NCBI GenBank assembly: GCA_963704475.1
Contig: OY969900.1
Coordinates: forward strand, 744,001 to 808,000
Reading direction: 5' to 3'
Length of the DNA stretch: 64,000 bases
Source of the DNA: UBA9655 sp963704475
Lineage (GTDB): Bacteria > Pseudomonadota > Alphaproteobacteria > UBA9655
The translations under genes and the position numbers were made by a program. Of the stretch, positions 34,975 to 42,592 are shown in pieces. Positions within the stretch are counted from its first letter, which is position 1. Every line of letters begins with the position of its first letter. The notes beneath the pieces were generated by a model. It saw nothing but the letters and a program-made list of their open reading frames with translations. It was not told where the DNA came from and did no database searches.

Positions 34975-35988
34975 TTACAAAGACGGCACGCCACTCGTTG
35001 TGGAGTATTCAAAATGATAGACCTCAGTGGGATGAATAAAAGCTCTAATGGCATGGGCTGCTTGGGCTGCTTCTGCAAAGCCTGTTAAAATGAGCTTTAA
35101 CTTATGAGGATAGGTTGCAATATCCCCAATGGCGAAAATTCCAGAAATATTAGTTGCACATGCGTCCGGCGTCACCTGAATATGCGTTGTATTGAGCTGA
35201 AGTCCCCAGTGAGCAATAGGCCCTAGGTTCATCGCAAGGCCATAGAAAGGAAGCAGAATATCTGCGGGCACAACTTTAATGCCCCCTTCCAACGATTTGA
35301 GGCTCACAGCTTCTAGAATTCCCTCTTCTCCAATAAGTTTGTCTAACTGGAAGGGAATGGCAAGATCGATAAGACCAGCGTCTGCCAATTTATTAAGCCT
35401 CGCCTCACTTTCAGGCGCTGCTTTAAATTTTGGACGTCGGTGCACAACTGTTACTTTTTTTGCAATCTCTGACAACGAGATCGCCCAGTCGACGGCTGAA
35501 TCACCGCCCCCTGCAATGACCAGATGCTTATCCCGAAAATCTTCTCGATTTTTTACGTAATAAAAAACGCTTTTTCCTTCATAAGATTCAAGACCTTCAA
35601 GAGGCGGTCGATTGGGGCCAAATGCCCCAACGCCTGCCGCAATGATAATGGCTTTGGCTTCTATGTGTGTCCCGGTTGATGTTTCAAGGCGCCACTGTCC
35701 TTCTGGCGTTTCCTCAAGGCGGGTGACCTGTTGGCTTAAATGATACACGGGTTCAAATGGATCCGCTTGGTGTTTAAGATTTTCAATAAGCTCGGCTCCT
35801 GAAATTTTAGGGTACCCCGGGATATCATAAATGGGTTTTTCAGGATACAAAGCCGCACACTGCCCTCCCACCATCTCTAAGCTATCAATGACATGACACT
35901 TTAAGCGCATCATGCCACACTCAAAAATAGCAAAAAGCCCGACCGGGCCTGCACCAATAATCGCAACGTCTGTTTGATGAATATACAT
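34975..35988 (-). CDS. Thioredoxin-reductase-like ferredoxin--NADP+ reductase
   Basis: FAD/NAD(P)H oxidoreductase of the TrxR-like FNR type (YumC-like). About 337 residues. FAD motif DVAIIGAGPVGLFAIFECG at the N-terminus, GGQCAALYPEKPIYDIPGYP, NADP motif VIAGGGDSAVDWA, and the C-terminal GIFAIGDIATYPHKLKLILTGFAEAAQAAH. There is no redox CxxC pair, which separates it from true thioredoxin reductases. ATG at 35988 starts the Rossmann fold directly. It likely recycles ferredoxin for Fe-S or lipid metabolism. Adjacent comF is on the same strand. Confidence 0.9.
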   Translation of the reverse strand: MYIHQTDVAIIGAGPVGLFAIFECGMMRLKCHVIDSLEMVGGQCAALYPEKPIYDIPGYPKISGAELIENLKHQADPFEPVYHLSQQVTRLEETPEGQWRLETSTGTHIEAKAIIIAAGVGAFGPNRPPLEGLESYEGKSVFYYVKNREDFRDKHLVIAGGGDSAVDWAISLSEIAKKVTVVHRRPKFKAAPESEARLNKLADAGLIDLAIPFQLDKLIGEEGILEAVSLKSLEGGIKVVPADILLPFYGLAMNLGPIAHWGLQLNTTHIQVTPDACATNISGIFAIGDIATYPHKLKLILTGFAEAAQAAHAIRAFIHPTEVYHFEYSTTSGVPSL

Positions 35989-36019
35989 GTTTCTTATGTG
36001 TCGAATTTCAAGCAAGAAA

Positions 36020-36760
36020 TCAAGAAAATTGTTGCGCCCGCACAACTCGTGCTAAAGTCAGAGCATGCACTTCTTTTGCCCCTGCTTTTAGAAGAGCTTG
36101 AGCACACGCATTCAGGGTCGCACCCGTTGTAAACACATCATCTACTAAGACAATAGTTTTCCCAGCAATATGACCTCTTTTCGCCTTCGGCACCTCAAAC
36201 GCGCGGTCCACATTTTTTATACGGTCCTTTCTTGAAAGGTAGCCTTGGGAAGGCGTTCTTCGCTTTCTTATAAGCACAGACGGCATGTAAACCCATTGCG
36301 GGTTAAGTTGCGCAAGATTTTGGGCAAGAAGGGCAGCTTGATTGTATGTTCTCATAAAAAGACGTGTCCAGTGAAGGGGCACAGGAATGCAAAGGGCTGC
36401 CTTTTTTTCTTCAAAAATATGCTCCATCCACTCCGCAAAAAGAGGCGCAGAACTAAGCGCATCTAGATGTTTGAATCTTAAGATAAGATCCTTACTTTCC
36501 GCCGTATACGCAAAAACGGACCGCGCTGTTGTATAGGCGGGGCGCTCATAACTACACCTAGCACATAGAGCCTTTTGATCAATTTCAAACTCAAAAGGAA
36601 GACCGCAACAGGCACAAAATGGCTTTGAAATAAAAGGAACCGTGAGCCAACACGTTGGACAAAGGCCTGGCTTATCTTCCAAAATGAGGCCGCATTTGAT
36701 GCACCTGAGAGGAATCAGCAAATCAAGCAAATAGTTAAAGAGGGAATGGTTTGTTCGCAT
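36020..36760 (-). CDS. ComF family phosphoribosyltransferase-like protein
   Basis: ComF/GntX-type protein linked to DNA uptake in competent bacteria, and often kept in non-competent ones. About 246 residues: N-terminal double zinc ribbon with four CxxC pairs (CIKCG, CPTCW, CACCG, CARCS), and a C-terminal PRTase domain with the PRPP motif TIVLVDDVFTTGATL. ATG at 36760 (MRTNHSLFNYLL) is preferred; ATG 36802 would overlap folD by 68 bases. Upstream folD ends at 36735, so the two overlap slightly and are coupled. Confidence 0.9.
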   Translation of the reverse strand: MRTNHSLFNYLLDLLIPLRCIKCGLILEDKPGLCPTCWLTVPFISKPFCACCGLPFEFEIDQKALCARCSYERPAYTTARSVFAYTAESKDLILRFKHLDALSSAPLFAEWMEHIFEEKKAALCIPVPLHWTRLFMRTYNQAALLAQNLAQLNPQWVYMPSVLIRKRRTPSQGYLSRKDRIKNVDRAFEVPKAKRGHIAGKTIVLVDDVFTTGATLNACAQALLKAGAKEVHALTLARVVRAQQFS

Positions 36761-37604
36761 ACCGGAAAGCCGCTTCCAATGTGTTACGTAAAAGCGAAAC
36801 AACAGTCATGGGGCCCACACCACCGGGAACGGGCGTAATCGCTCCTGCTCTTTTCTCGGCTGAAGAAAAGTCTACGTCACCGACAATCTCGCCTGAAGGC
36901 AACCGATTAATGCCAACATCAAGAACGGTGGCGCCTTCTTGAATCCACTCCCCTTGGATAAAACGAGGACTCCCAATCGCAACGATAAGAATTTCAGCGG
37001 TCTCACAGAGCGCTGGCAAATTTTGTGTTTTTGAATGCGCCAACCATACGGTACAGTCTTGTTTCAGCATTAACATAGCCATAGGACGTCCCACAAGCAA
37101 GGAACAGCCCACAATGCCTACGGTGCGACCTTCAAAAGAGGGGTATAGCGTTTTGAGGAGGGTAAGGCACCCTAAAGGAGTACACGCAACAAAGCCCCCG
37201 GGGGTTCCTTGCAAAAGTTTTCCTGCATTTAGGGGATGCAACCCATCAACATCTTTTGACGGATCAATTAAGGATAAAAACTGCAATTTGTCTAAAGAAG
37301 AGGGAAGAGGAAGCTGCAGAATAATCCCATGAATATGAGAGGCCTTATTAAGCTCCTCAATCTTCGCGCCTAAGATGTCAGGAGACACCCAGGCTGGCAG
37401 AACGTGCTCCTCAAAATGATAGCCAATTTCCTTTGCAGAGAGAATCTTCTGATGAACATAGAGTTGGCTGGCAGGGTCTTCCCCTATCCTTAAAATAGCA
37501 AGGCCTGCTTTTACGCCCGTTTGCTCTTCAAGATCAAGGCTCAACGTTAAAAGTTTATGTTTTAGAGTTTCCGCAATTTTGCGGCCATCGATTATTTTAG
37601 ACAC
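36735..37604 (-). CDS. folD: Bifunctional methylene-THF dehydrogenase/cyclohydrolase
   Basis: Interconverts 5,10-methylene-, methenyl- and 10-formyl-tetrahydrofolate using NADP. 289 residues, normal. Signatures: YVHQKILSAKEIGY with the catalytic Lys region, GIILQLPLPSSLD, DPSKDVDGLHPLNAGKL, the NADP loop VGIVGCSLLVGRPMAML, and the terminal ITPVPGGVGPMTV. Overlaps the yggT-like gene by 8 bases at its start and comF at its end. Certain. Confidence 0.97.
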   Translation of the reverse strand: MSKIIDGRKIAETLKHKLLTLSLDLEEQTGVKAGLAILRIGEDPASQLYVHQKILSAKEIGYHFEEHVLPAWVSPDILGAKIEELNKASHIHGIILQLPLPSSLDKLQFLSLIDPSKDVDGLHPLNAGKLLQGTPGGFVACTPLGCLTLLKTLYPSFEGRTVGIVGCSLLVGRPMAMLMLKQDCTVWLAHSKTQNLPALCETAEILIVAIGSPRFIQGEWIQEGATVLDVGINRLPSGEIVGDVDFSSAEKRAGAITPVPGGVGPMTVVSLLRNTLEAAFRYANKPFPL

Positions 37605-37911
37605 TCCCCACCATCACAAGTTTGAGCATGAGTGTTCCAATAACCATCTGTAAGAACCATATGCAAAGAATAAGAACAAGGGGTGAAAAATCAATCCCTC
37701 CTATCGTAGGCAAAAACCTTCGAATTATCGCTAAAACAGGCTCTGTGACGATGGCAAGAAACTCTCGCACCATAATCACAAAATTATTCTTGTGATTAAT
37801 AACATTAAAACTTACCAGCCAGTTTAGAGCGACATGGCCAACGATGACCCAAATATAAATGCCAAGAACTGCTGTGATGATAACTAACAAAGGGAATAAA
37901 ATGATATTCAT
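37597..37911 (-). CDS. YggT family membrane protein
   Basis: 104-residue protein with two hydrophobic hairpins (about residues 5-28 and 74-98) and the family motif EPVLAIIRRFLPTIGGIDFSPLVLIL. YggT proteins are linked to osmotic shock tolerance and cell-division or photosystem assembly in different groups. First gene of the yggT-folD-comF run, overlapping folD by 8 bases. Assignment good, role vague. Confidence 0.9.
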   Translation of the reverse strand: MNIILFPLLVIITAVLGIYIWVIVGHVALNWLVSFNVINHKNNFVIMVREFLAIVTEPVLAIIRRFLPTIGGIDFSPLVLILCIWFLQMVIGTLMLKLVMVGSV

Positions 37912-37974
37912 GGGGGTGATCCTCTCTACTTTAGTTTTTACGGAGCATACGCTTTTTTATGGTTAGAGGCTATG

Positions 37975-38021
37975 GTTTTCCTTCGAAAAACAAACCTTTT
38001 CTAGCCCGAAGATGACAAGGG
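37975..38021. repeat. Partial palindromic element
   Basis: Reverse complement reads TTGTCATCTTCGGGCTAGAA and AAGGTTTG, matching the internal part of the 197-bp element at 12941-13137. Only one end is kept. Confidence 0.7.
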
Positions 38022-38044
38022 TTAATTGAATGTTACAATTTCCT

Positions 38045-38317
38045 TTATTCCTCTCCAAATTCATTTTTAATCAAGCTTACCAAAGCCGAAACTGCTTCCT
38101 CGGCATCATCCCCTTCTCCTTCTATCCTCAGCAATGACCATTGAGCCGCCCCTAACATTAAAAGGTCCATGATGGAGCCAGCCGGAACACGCATGTCTTG
38201 ATAATAAACATAGGTTGTAGCCTTAAAAGATTCCGCCAGCCTCACAACTTGGGCAGAAGCCCGCGCATGCAGCCCTTTACGATTTTGCACAACGACTTCG
38301 GACACGACTTTAACCAT
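38045..38317 (-). CDS. HPr family phosphocarrier protein
   Basis: 90-residue phosphocarrier. The phospho-His is in NRKGLHARASAQVV (His about residue 17), and the regulatory Ser is in PAGSIMDLLMLGA (about residue 48). With no sugar permease nearby and an EIIA of the mannose type directly upstream, it probably serves a regulatory phosphorelay as in other alphaproteobacteria. Starts inside the end of the EIIA gene (8-base overlap). EI (ptsP/ptsI) and HPr kinase are not in the window. Confidence 0.92.
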   Translation of the reverse strand: MVKVVSEVVVQNRKGLHARASAQVVRLAESFKATTYVYYQDMRVPAGSIMDLLMLGAAQWSLLRIEGEGDDAEEAVSALVSLIKNEFGEE

Positions 38318-38717
38318 GGGGGTCCTTTAAAATATGAGAAGCCACATGAATGTACTTTTTGCCTGCTTCTTGTGCATCCAGAACTGCCTCTTTCAGAGAT
38401 TTTATTTTTCGAACGCTTGCAAGCTTAATAAGCAGAGGAAGATTCATTCCTGCAATGATCTCTACGCCAGACCTATCCAACAAAGAATGGGCAAGATTTG
38501 AAGGAGTTCCGCCAAACATATCGGTCAAAATAACCACTCCCTTTCCTTTGTCGACACTTTGGACAGCTTTTAAGATTTCTTCTCGCTTCACCTCTATATC
38601 ATCATCACTATACAAGCTAATGGAAGCCATTTGATCCTGCTTGCCCACCACATGTTCGAGGGCTGAAACGAACTCTTGAGCTAACAGTCCATGACTTACG
38701 AGAACAATCCCTATCAT
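38310..38717 (-). CDS. PTS EIIA component, mannose family
   Basis: 135 residues. The phosphorylated His is in IGIVLVSHGLLAQEF (His about residue 9), and the TDMFGGTPSNLA loop is conserved. It accepts phosphate from HPr; without EIIB/C neighbours its output is likely regulatory, as in EIIA-HPr pairs beside hprK in this class. Coupled to the HPr gene by overlap. Family certain, role inferred. Confidence 0.92.
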   Translation of the reverse strand: MIGIVLVSHGLLAQEFVSALEHVVGKQDQMASISLYSDDDIEVKREEILKAVQSVDKGKGVVILTDMFGGTPSNLAHSLLDRSGVEIIAGMNLPLLIKLASVRKIKSLKEAVLDAQEAGKKYIHVASHILKDPHG

Positions 38718-38849
38718 TTTTTTCTCTTTGTTAAATTATCCTGTGGTTTAGGTTTACATATTTTTTTCCATCTGTGAACTCCTGATTACAAACGCAAATT
38801 AAACGCAATTTAATCTAGACATATCCTTTAATATATGAGAGGTTCCTGC

Positions 38850-40049
38850 ATGAACATGCAGACACCTCCCTCCTCTTCTCCTGCTATTCCTGGCAGCATA
38901 TGGGCCCTGGGTAGCGTTTCTTTTTTGATGAAAATTTCCTCTGTTGTTATATTTACCCTTAGCCCTTTATACATTACACAAGTTCTGGGTGCGAGCACGT
39001 TTGTTATGGGGTTATTAGAAGGCTTTGGTGAGGCTATCGCTCTTTTTACGCGTATTTTTTCAGGAATCTTAAGTGACTACTTACGTAAAAGAAAACTCCT
39101 TATTGTTGTGGGATATATTTTTGCCCTTATTTCTCGTCCTTTATTAGCCACGGCAACAACAGTTGAAAGTGTTTTTTTAGGGAAAACGTTTGATCGCGTG
39201 GGCAATGGGTTAGATGCCACACCTCGCGATGCGTTAGTAGGAGACCTCGCTCCTCCTAGTATTAAAGGTGCCTGTTATGGGCTCAGAGAATCTCTTTCCC
39301 GCGCTGGTGCTTTTGTAGGAGCTCTTTTAACGATGGGTCTTTTATGGCTCTTTCAAAATGAGTATTCTCTTGTTTTTTGGATAGGATCTATCCCAACGGC
39401 TTTTGCTTTAATTGTCCTTCTCATCTTTGTTAAAGACCCCGTTAGTGAGAAGTCTCTCCATAAACCTCTCAAAAATAAAGTACATTTTAAAGAAATCTCA
39501 AATCTCCCCGGCGCCTTTTGGCTTGTTCTTTTATTAAGTGGAATTTACAACATTTCGAATTTTTCAGGTGCGTTTCTCTTTTTACAAGCAAAGCAAACAG
39601 GCATTGATACACACTTCATTCCTCTCGTGATGGTGATACAGAATATCGCAACAACAGCGACAGCCTACCCTATTGGCTATTTATCAGATAGGCTTGGAAG
39701 GCATTTGATGATGGCACTCGGCATCGGACTCGTCATTATTGCTAATATTTTATTAGCCAAGGGAGCATCTGCCTATTTCTTTTTCGGCGGCGTCTTATTA
39801 TTAGGGGCTGAGATGGGAATTACCCACAGCATGCTCGCTGTTTTTCTAGCAGACTCATGCCCAGCCTCTTTTCGAGGAACCGGGTTCGGTCTTTTTCATT
39901 TTCTTAATGGAATCAGCTTAATACTCGCAAATACCATTGCCGGATGGCTGTGGGACTTTGCTGGATCTTCTTCGACATTTTATGCAAGTGCCGCGATCGC
40001 TGCGTCTTCAGCCCTGATCTTGCCATTTATCCACAAATCCTCAAAATAG
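38850..40049 (+). CDS. MFS transporter
   Basis: About 399-residue major facilitator with 12 hydrophobic segments. MFS loop motifs are visible: SDYLRKRKLLIVVGY between helices 2 and 3, and SDRLGRHLMMALG in the second half. The GKTFDRVGNGLDATPRDALVGDLAP loop resembles a subgroup often annotated as drug or organic-anion exporters. ATG at 38850 has GAGAGG 7 bases before; the upstream ATG at 38835 contains that site and is unlikely. Substrate unknown. Confidence 0.88.
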   Translation: MNMQTPPSSSPAIPGSIWALGSVSFLMKISSVVIFTLSPLYITQVLGASTFVMGLLEGFGEAIALFTRIFSGILSDYLRKRKLLIVVGYIFALISRPLLATATTVESVFLGKTFDRVGNGLDATPRDALVGDLAPPSIKGACYGLRESLSRAGAFVGALLTMGLLWLFQNEYSLVFWIGSIPTAFALIVLLIFVKDPVSEKSLHKPLKNKVHFKEISNLPGAFWLVLLLSGIYNISNFSGAFLFLQAKQTGIDTHFIPLVMVIQNIATTATAYPIGYLSDRLGRHLMMALGIGLVIIANILLAKGASAYFFFGGVLLLGAEMGITHSMLAVFLADSCPASFRGTGFGLFHFLNGISLILANTIAGWLWDFAGSSSTFYASAAIAASSALILPFIHKSSK

Positions 40050-40114
40050 CTAGCTTGCTTCGCTCTTTCAAAAAGCTTATAAAGATCACAAGACTATAAG
40101 AGAGACTCGCACCC

Positions 40115-40591
40115 ATGATTATTGACTGTCCCAATTGTTTAAAAAGGTACATGCTCGATGATTCTTTGCTCCCTACAGAAGGAAAGAAAGTAAGGTGTAG
40201 CTCTTGTCATCATATTTGGAAACAATCTACTTCTTATAGCGCGTCTCACATTTTACTCGAGAAAACTCCAAAAGCTCTCTCTAAAAACAGAACAAGAGAA
40301 ATGAGATGGATTTTGCTCCTCACAGGATTTCCGCTTGCCCTCTTAGCTCTTTTTAGCGTCGAAAAGCTTATCAACATAAAAAAGACAGAAAGTGTTAGTT
40401 TTTCTTTGGAGCTGCCAAGGCCCAAACAGATTGATGTTAGAGCGTCTTTCACTCCCCTCGTACCGAAGGAAAATCCTCTTACTGCTTTACAAGAAAAAGA
40501 TTTATGGCAAGACATGCCTCCTCTTGATAATTTTACGCCTACCACAGAGCAAGCCCCCGAAGCTCAGAAGCAAGACACTCTTTCCCACTGA
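40115..40591 (+). CDS. MJ0042-type zinc-ribbon membrane protein
   Basis: 158 residues. N-terminal zinc finger DCPNCLKRYML...VRCSSCHHIW (two CxxC knuckles) of the MJ0042 type, then a polar linker, one membrane helix (WILLLTGFPLALLALFSVEKLI), and a Pro-rich tail. Such proteins occur widely in alphaproteobacteria with unknown function. Converges on yraN. Good support as a real gene. Confidence 0.8.
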   Translation: MIIDCPNCLKRYMLDDSLLPTEGKKVRCSSCHHIWKQSTSYSASHILLEKTPKALSKNRTREMRWILLLTGFPLALLALFSVEKLINIKKTESVSFSLELPRPKQIDVRASFTPLVPKENPLTALQEKDLWQDMPPLDNFTPTTEQAPEAQKQDTLSH

Positions 40592-40613
40592 GCAAGGAAG
40601 AAGCAAACAATAC

Positions 40614-40976
40614 TCACCTCCCCCACGCCCCCACGATATGCGCGGGCCACGTCCAAGGAGCCAGCAGGATCACATCAAATCGAAGGGTAAACGGAAAGGG
40701 TTTGCGAGAAAGATAATACAGAAGAGCCCGTTCAATACGCTGCTGTTGAGAAGGCGTGATAGAAAACGCAGCTTTCTCCAGAGAACCCCGGGCTTTGACT
40801 TCAACCGCTACAAGCGTTTTACCTTTGCGCACTAAAAGGTCAATTTCTCCAACGGGTGTTTTGAAACGGCGTTCAAGAATCTTGTACCCTTTACACCACA
40901 AATAGAATGCAGCAATTTTTTCTCCCCGTTGTCCTTTAAGATAGGCCTGTTTCTTTTGATTTGAGGGTGAGTGCAT
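40614..40976 (-). CDS. YraN/UPF0102 family nuclease-like protein
   Basis: About 120 residues. The endonuclease-like core GEKIAAFYLWCKGYKILERRFKT and GEIDLLVRKGKTLVAVEVKAR holds the conserved E-D-E-K pattern of the restriction-like fold. It commonly follows rsmI, as here, with the reading frames overlapping by about 40 bases. ATG at 40976 is chosen to match family starts. Function of the family is not established. Confidence 0.88.
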   Translation of the reverse strand: MHSPSNQKKQAYLKGQRGEKIAAFYLWCKGYKILERRFKTPVGEIDLLVRKGKTLVAVEVKARGSLEKAAFSITPSQQQRIERALLYYLSRKPFPFTLRFDVILLAPWTWPAHIVGAWGR

Positions 40977-41769
40977 GGTGATAAACCTCCCGTTTTGGTA
41001 GCCCAAAGGCTTTTGAGACAAGCTCTACCGCATCCTTCACAGAATGCGTTTCAAGTGCTTTTTGTAAATGGTCATCAAGATCTTCCTGGATAACAGGCTC
41101 ATCCGAAGAGGTTCCTTCTATGACAACAACAACCTCTCCGCGCGCAAGCGTTGCTTCATAATGGGCGATGAGCTTTGAGAGAGGAGCCTTTTGAACTTCC
41201 TCATACAGTTTTGTCATTTCTCGACACACCGCCCCTTCCCGGTCCCCTAACACCTCCAAAGCGTCCTTTAAAAAAGGAAGCAATCGTCTGGGGGATTCAA
41301 AAAAAAGGAGCGTTGATTGGTAAGAGCTCAGCTCTTCCAAGGCTTTCTTACGGCTTGCCTGCTTTGGGGGCAAAAATCCACAAAAAAAGAATCGACTTGG
41401 CGAAATTCCTGACAAACATAAAGCTGTTAAAGGTGCTGACACGCCCGGAATAACCGTATAAGGAAGCCCTTCGTTTTGGCACGCTTGAACAAGCTTAAAC
41501 CCAGGATCGGAAATAAGAGGCATTCCTCCATCTGTAATATACGCAATCTTCTTACCCGCTTTTAAAAGGCTCAGCAAGCGCGGCCGCATATGCTCAGCAT
41601 TGTGATCATGATAGGCAAGAAGGGGTTTTGAGATTGCATAGTGAGACAGCAGTTTTGACGAAATCCGCGTATCTTCGCACGCAATCACATCGACCTCCAT
41701 CAAGGTCGCAACAGCCCGAAAGGTCATATCTTTTAAGTTTCCGATGGGTGTGGCTACAAGATACAGCAT
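40936..41769 (-). CDS. rsmI: 16S rRNA (cytidine1402-2'-O)-methyltransferase
   Basis: SAM-dependent ribose methyltransferase acting on C1402 in the decoding centre. 277 residues. TIGNLKDMTFRA near the N-terminus, the ACEDTRISSKLL motif, YITDGGMPLISDPG, and VIPGVSAPLTAL are all family signatures. Overlaps yraN downstream. Certain. Confidence 0.95.
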   Translation of the reverse strand: MLYLVATPIGNLKDMTFRAVATLMEVDVIACEDTRISSKLLSHYAISKPLLAYHDHNAEHMRPRLLSLLKAGKKIAYITDGGMPLISDPGFKLVQACQNEGLPYTVIPGVSAPLTALCLSGISPSRFFFCGFLPPKQASRKKALEELSSYQSTLLFFESPRRLLPFLKDALEVLGDREGAVCREMTKLYEEVQKAPLSKLIAHYEATLARGEVVVVIEGTSSDEPVIQEDLDDHLQKALETHSVKDAVELVSKAFGLPKREVYHHALTLKSKETGLS

Positions 41770-41920
41770 GCTCTTACTTAGATATTATTCAGCTCCAGTG
41801 AGTGTGGGGGATAATGAAGGAAGAATCAACTCAAGACCTTCTCTCTCTTCTCATGTTTTTATTGAGAAGAACACATATGCATTTATATATTTAGAATATT
41901 ACCATATATTTTAATAAAAA

Positions 41921-42211
41921 TCAAGTTATTTTAGGTAATTCTTTAAGATCTTTTTCAATTTCCTGTTGAAATTCTGGTGTAAAATCTCCCCAAAACACAA
42001 CGTCTACTTTAAAAGGAAGGTCAGATTCACTCAAATCAGCCATCAGGTCTACCAACACATCTGTTGGGATAGGGTCTTTATAACAAAGATCTAAATCAGA
42101 AAACTCCCAACTATTGCCTTTGACTCGAGAACCAAACGCGTAAAACCTATAAGGATATTTGGCAAGAATGGAGTGGAGAAGGGATAAGTCTTCCGCATTC
42201 ATCTGAATCAT
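41921..42211 (-). CDS. MNT-domain nucleotidyltransferase (antitoxin-like)
   Basis: 96-residue minimal nucleotidyltransferase. The GSRVKGNSWEFSDLDL motif is a complete GSx10DxD active site, with a third carboxylate in FKVDVVFWGD. In HEPN-MNT pairs this protein AMPylates and silences the partner RNase. It begins inside the stop of the HEPN gene (4-base overlap), the normal arrangement. Upstream DNA is AT-rich. Confidence 0.9.
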   Translation of the reverse strand: MIQMNAEDLSLLHSILAKYPYRFYAFGSRVKGNSWEFSDLDLCYKDPIPTDVLVDLMADLSESDLPFKVDVVFWGDFTPEFQQEIEKDLKELPKIT

Positions 42212-42588
42212 TGTTTTTTTTCTAAGTTTTCAATGAAGGTTGTTAGCTCGCTTGAAAAAAGATCAAAGATACCAATAACAGCTTCCAGTGTGTCTTCATT
42301 ATAAACGTGAACCGTTTCATTTCTTTTCTTAATAAATTCAAACCATACCTTGGGATTTTTAATTAAGCTTGCAGCAGCAGCTTCTCGAAAAGCATCTCTA
42401 GGAGTCCCCACTCGAACACCACGTACGTTTAAAGCTTTTTGCATAGTTTTCCAAGACAGTTCATAACAAAATTCAAAAGCTTGCACAGCACCTGCTTTGT
42501 CTTGCTCTGTATTTAAATTTTTTCGAAATCGTTCAAAAACGGCTCTGGCTTTGAGAAGAGAAGTGAGCTTAACGTCCGTGTCACTCAA
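42208..42588 (-). CDS. HEPN-domain protein, HI0074 type (toxin-like)
   Basis: 126-residue helical protein of the nucleotidyltransferase-substrate-binding (HI0074) family. FEFCYELSWKTMQKAL and PRDAFREAAAASLI are typical. The putative RNase motif Rx4-6H appears as RNETVHVY (about residue 93-100). With the MNT gene it forms a likely toxin-antitoxin module. It starts 4 bases after the tricorn-like gene ends on the same strand, so it could be co-transcribed with it. Confidence 0.88.
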   Translation of the reverse strand: MSDTDVKLTSLLKARAVFERFRKNLNTEQDKAGAVQAFEFCYELSWKTMQKALNVRGVRVGTPRDAFREAAAASLIKNPKVWFEFIKKRNETVHVYNEDTLEAVIGIFDLFSSELTTFIENLEKKQ

Positions 42589-42592
42589 AGTC

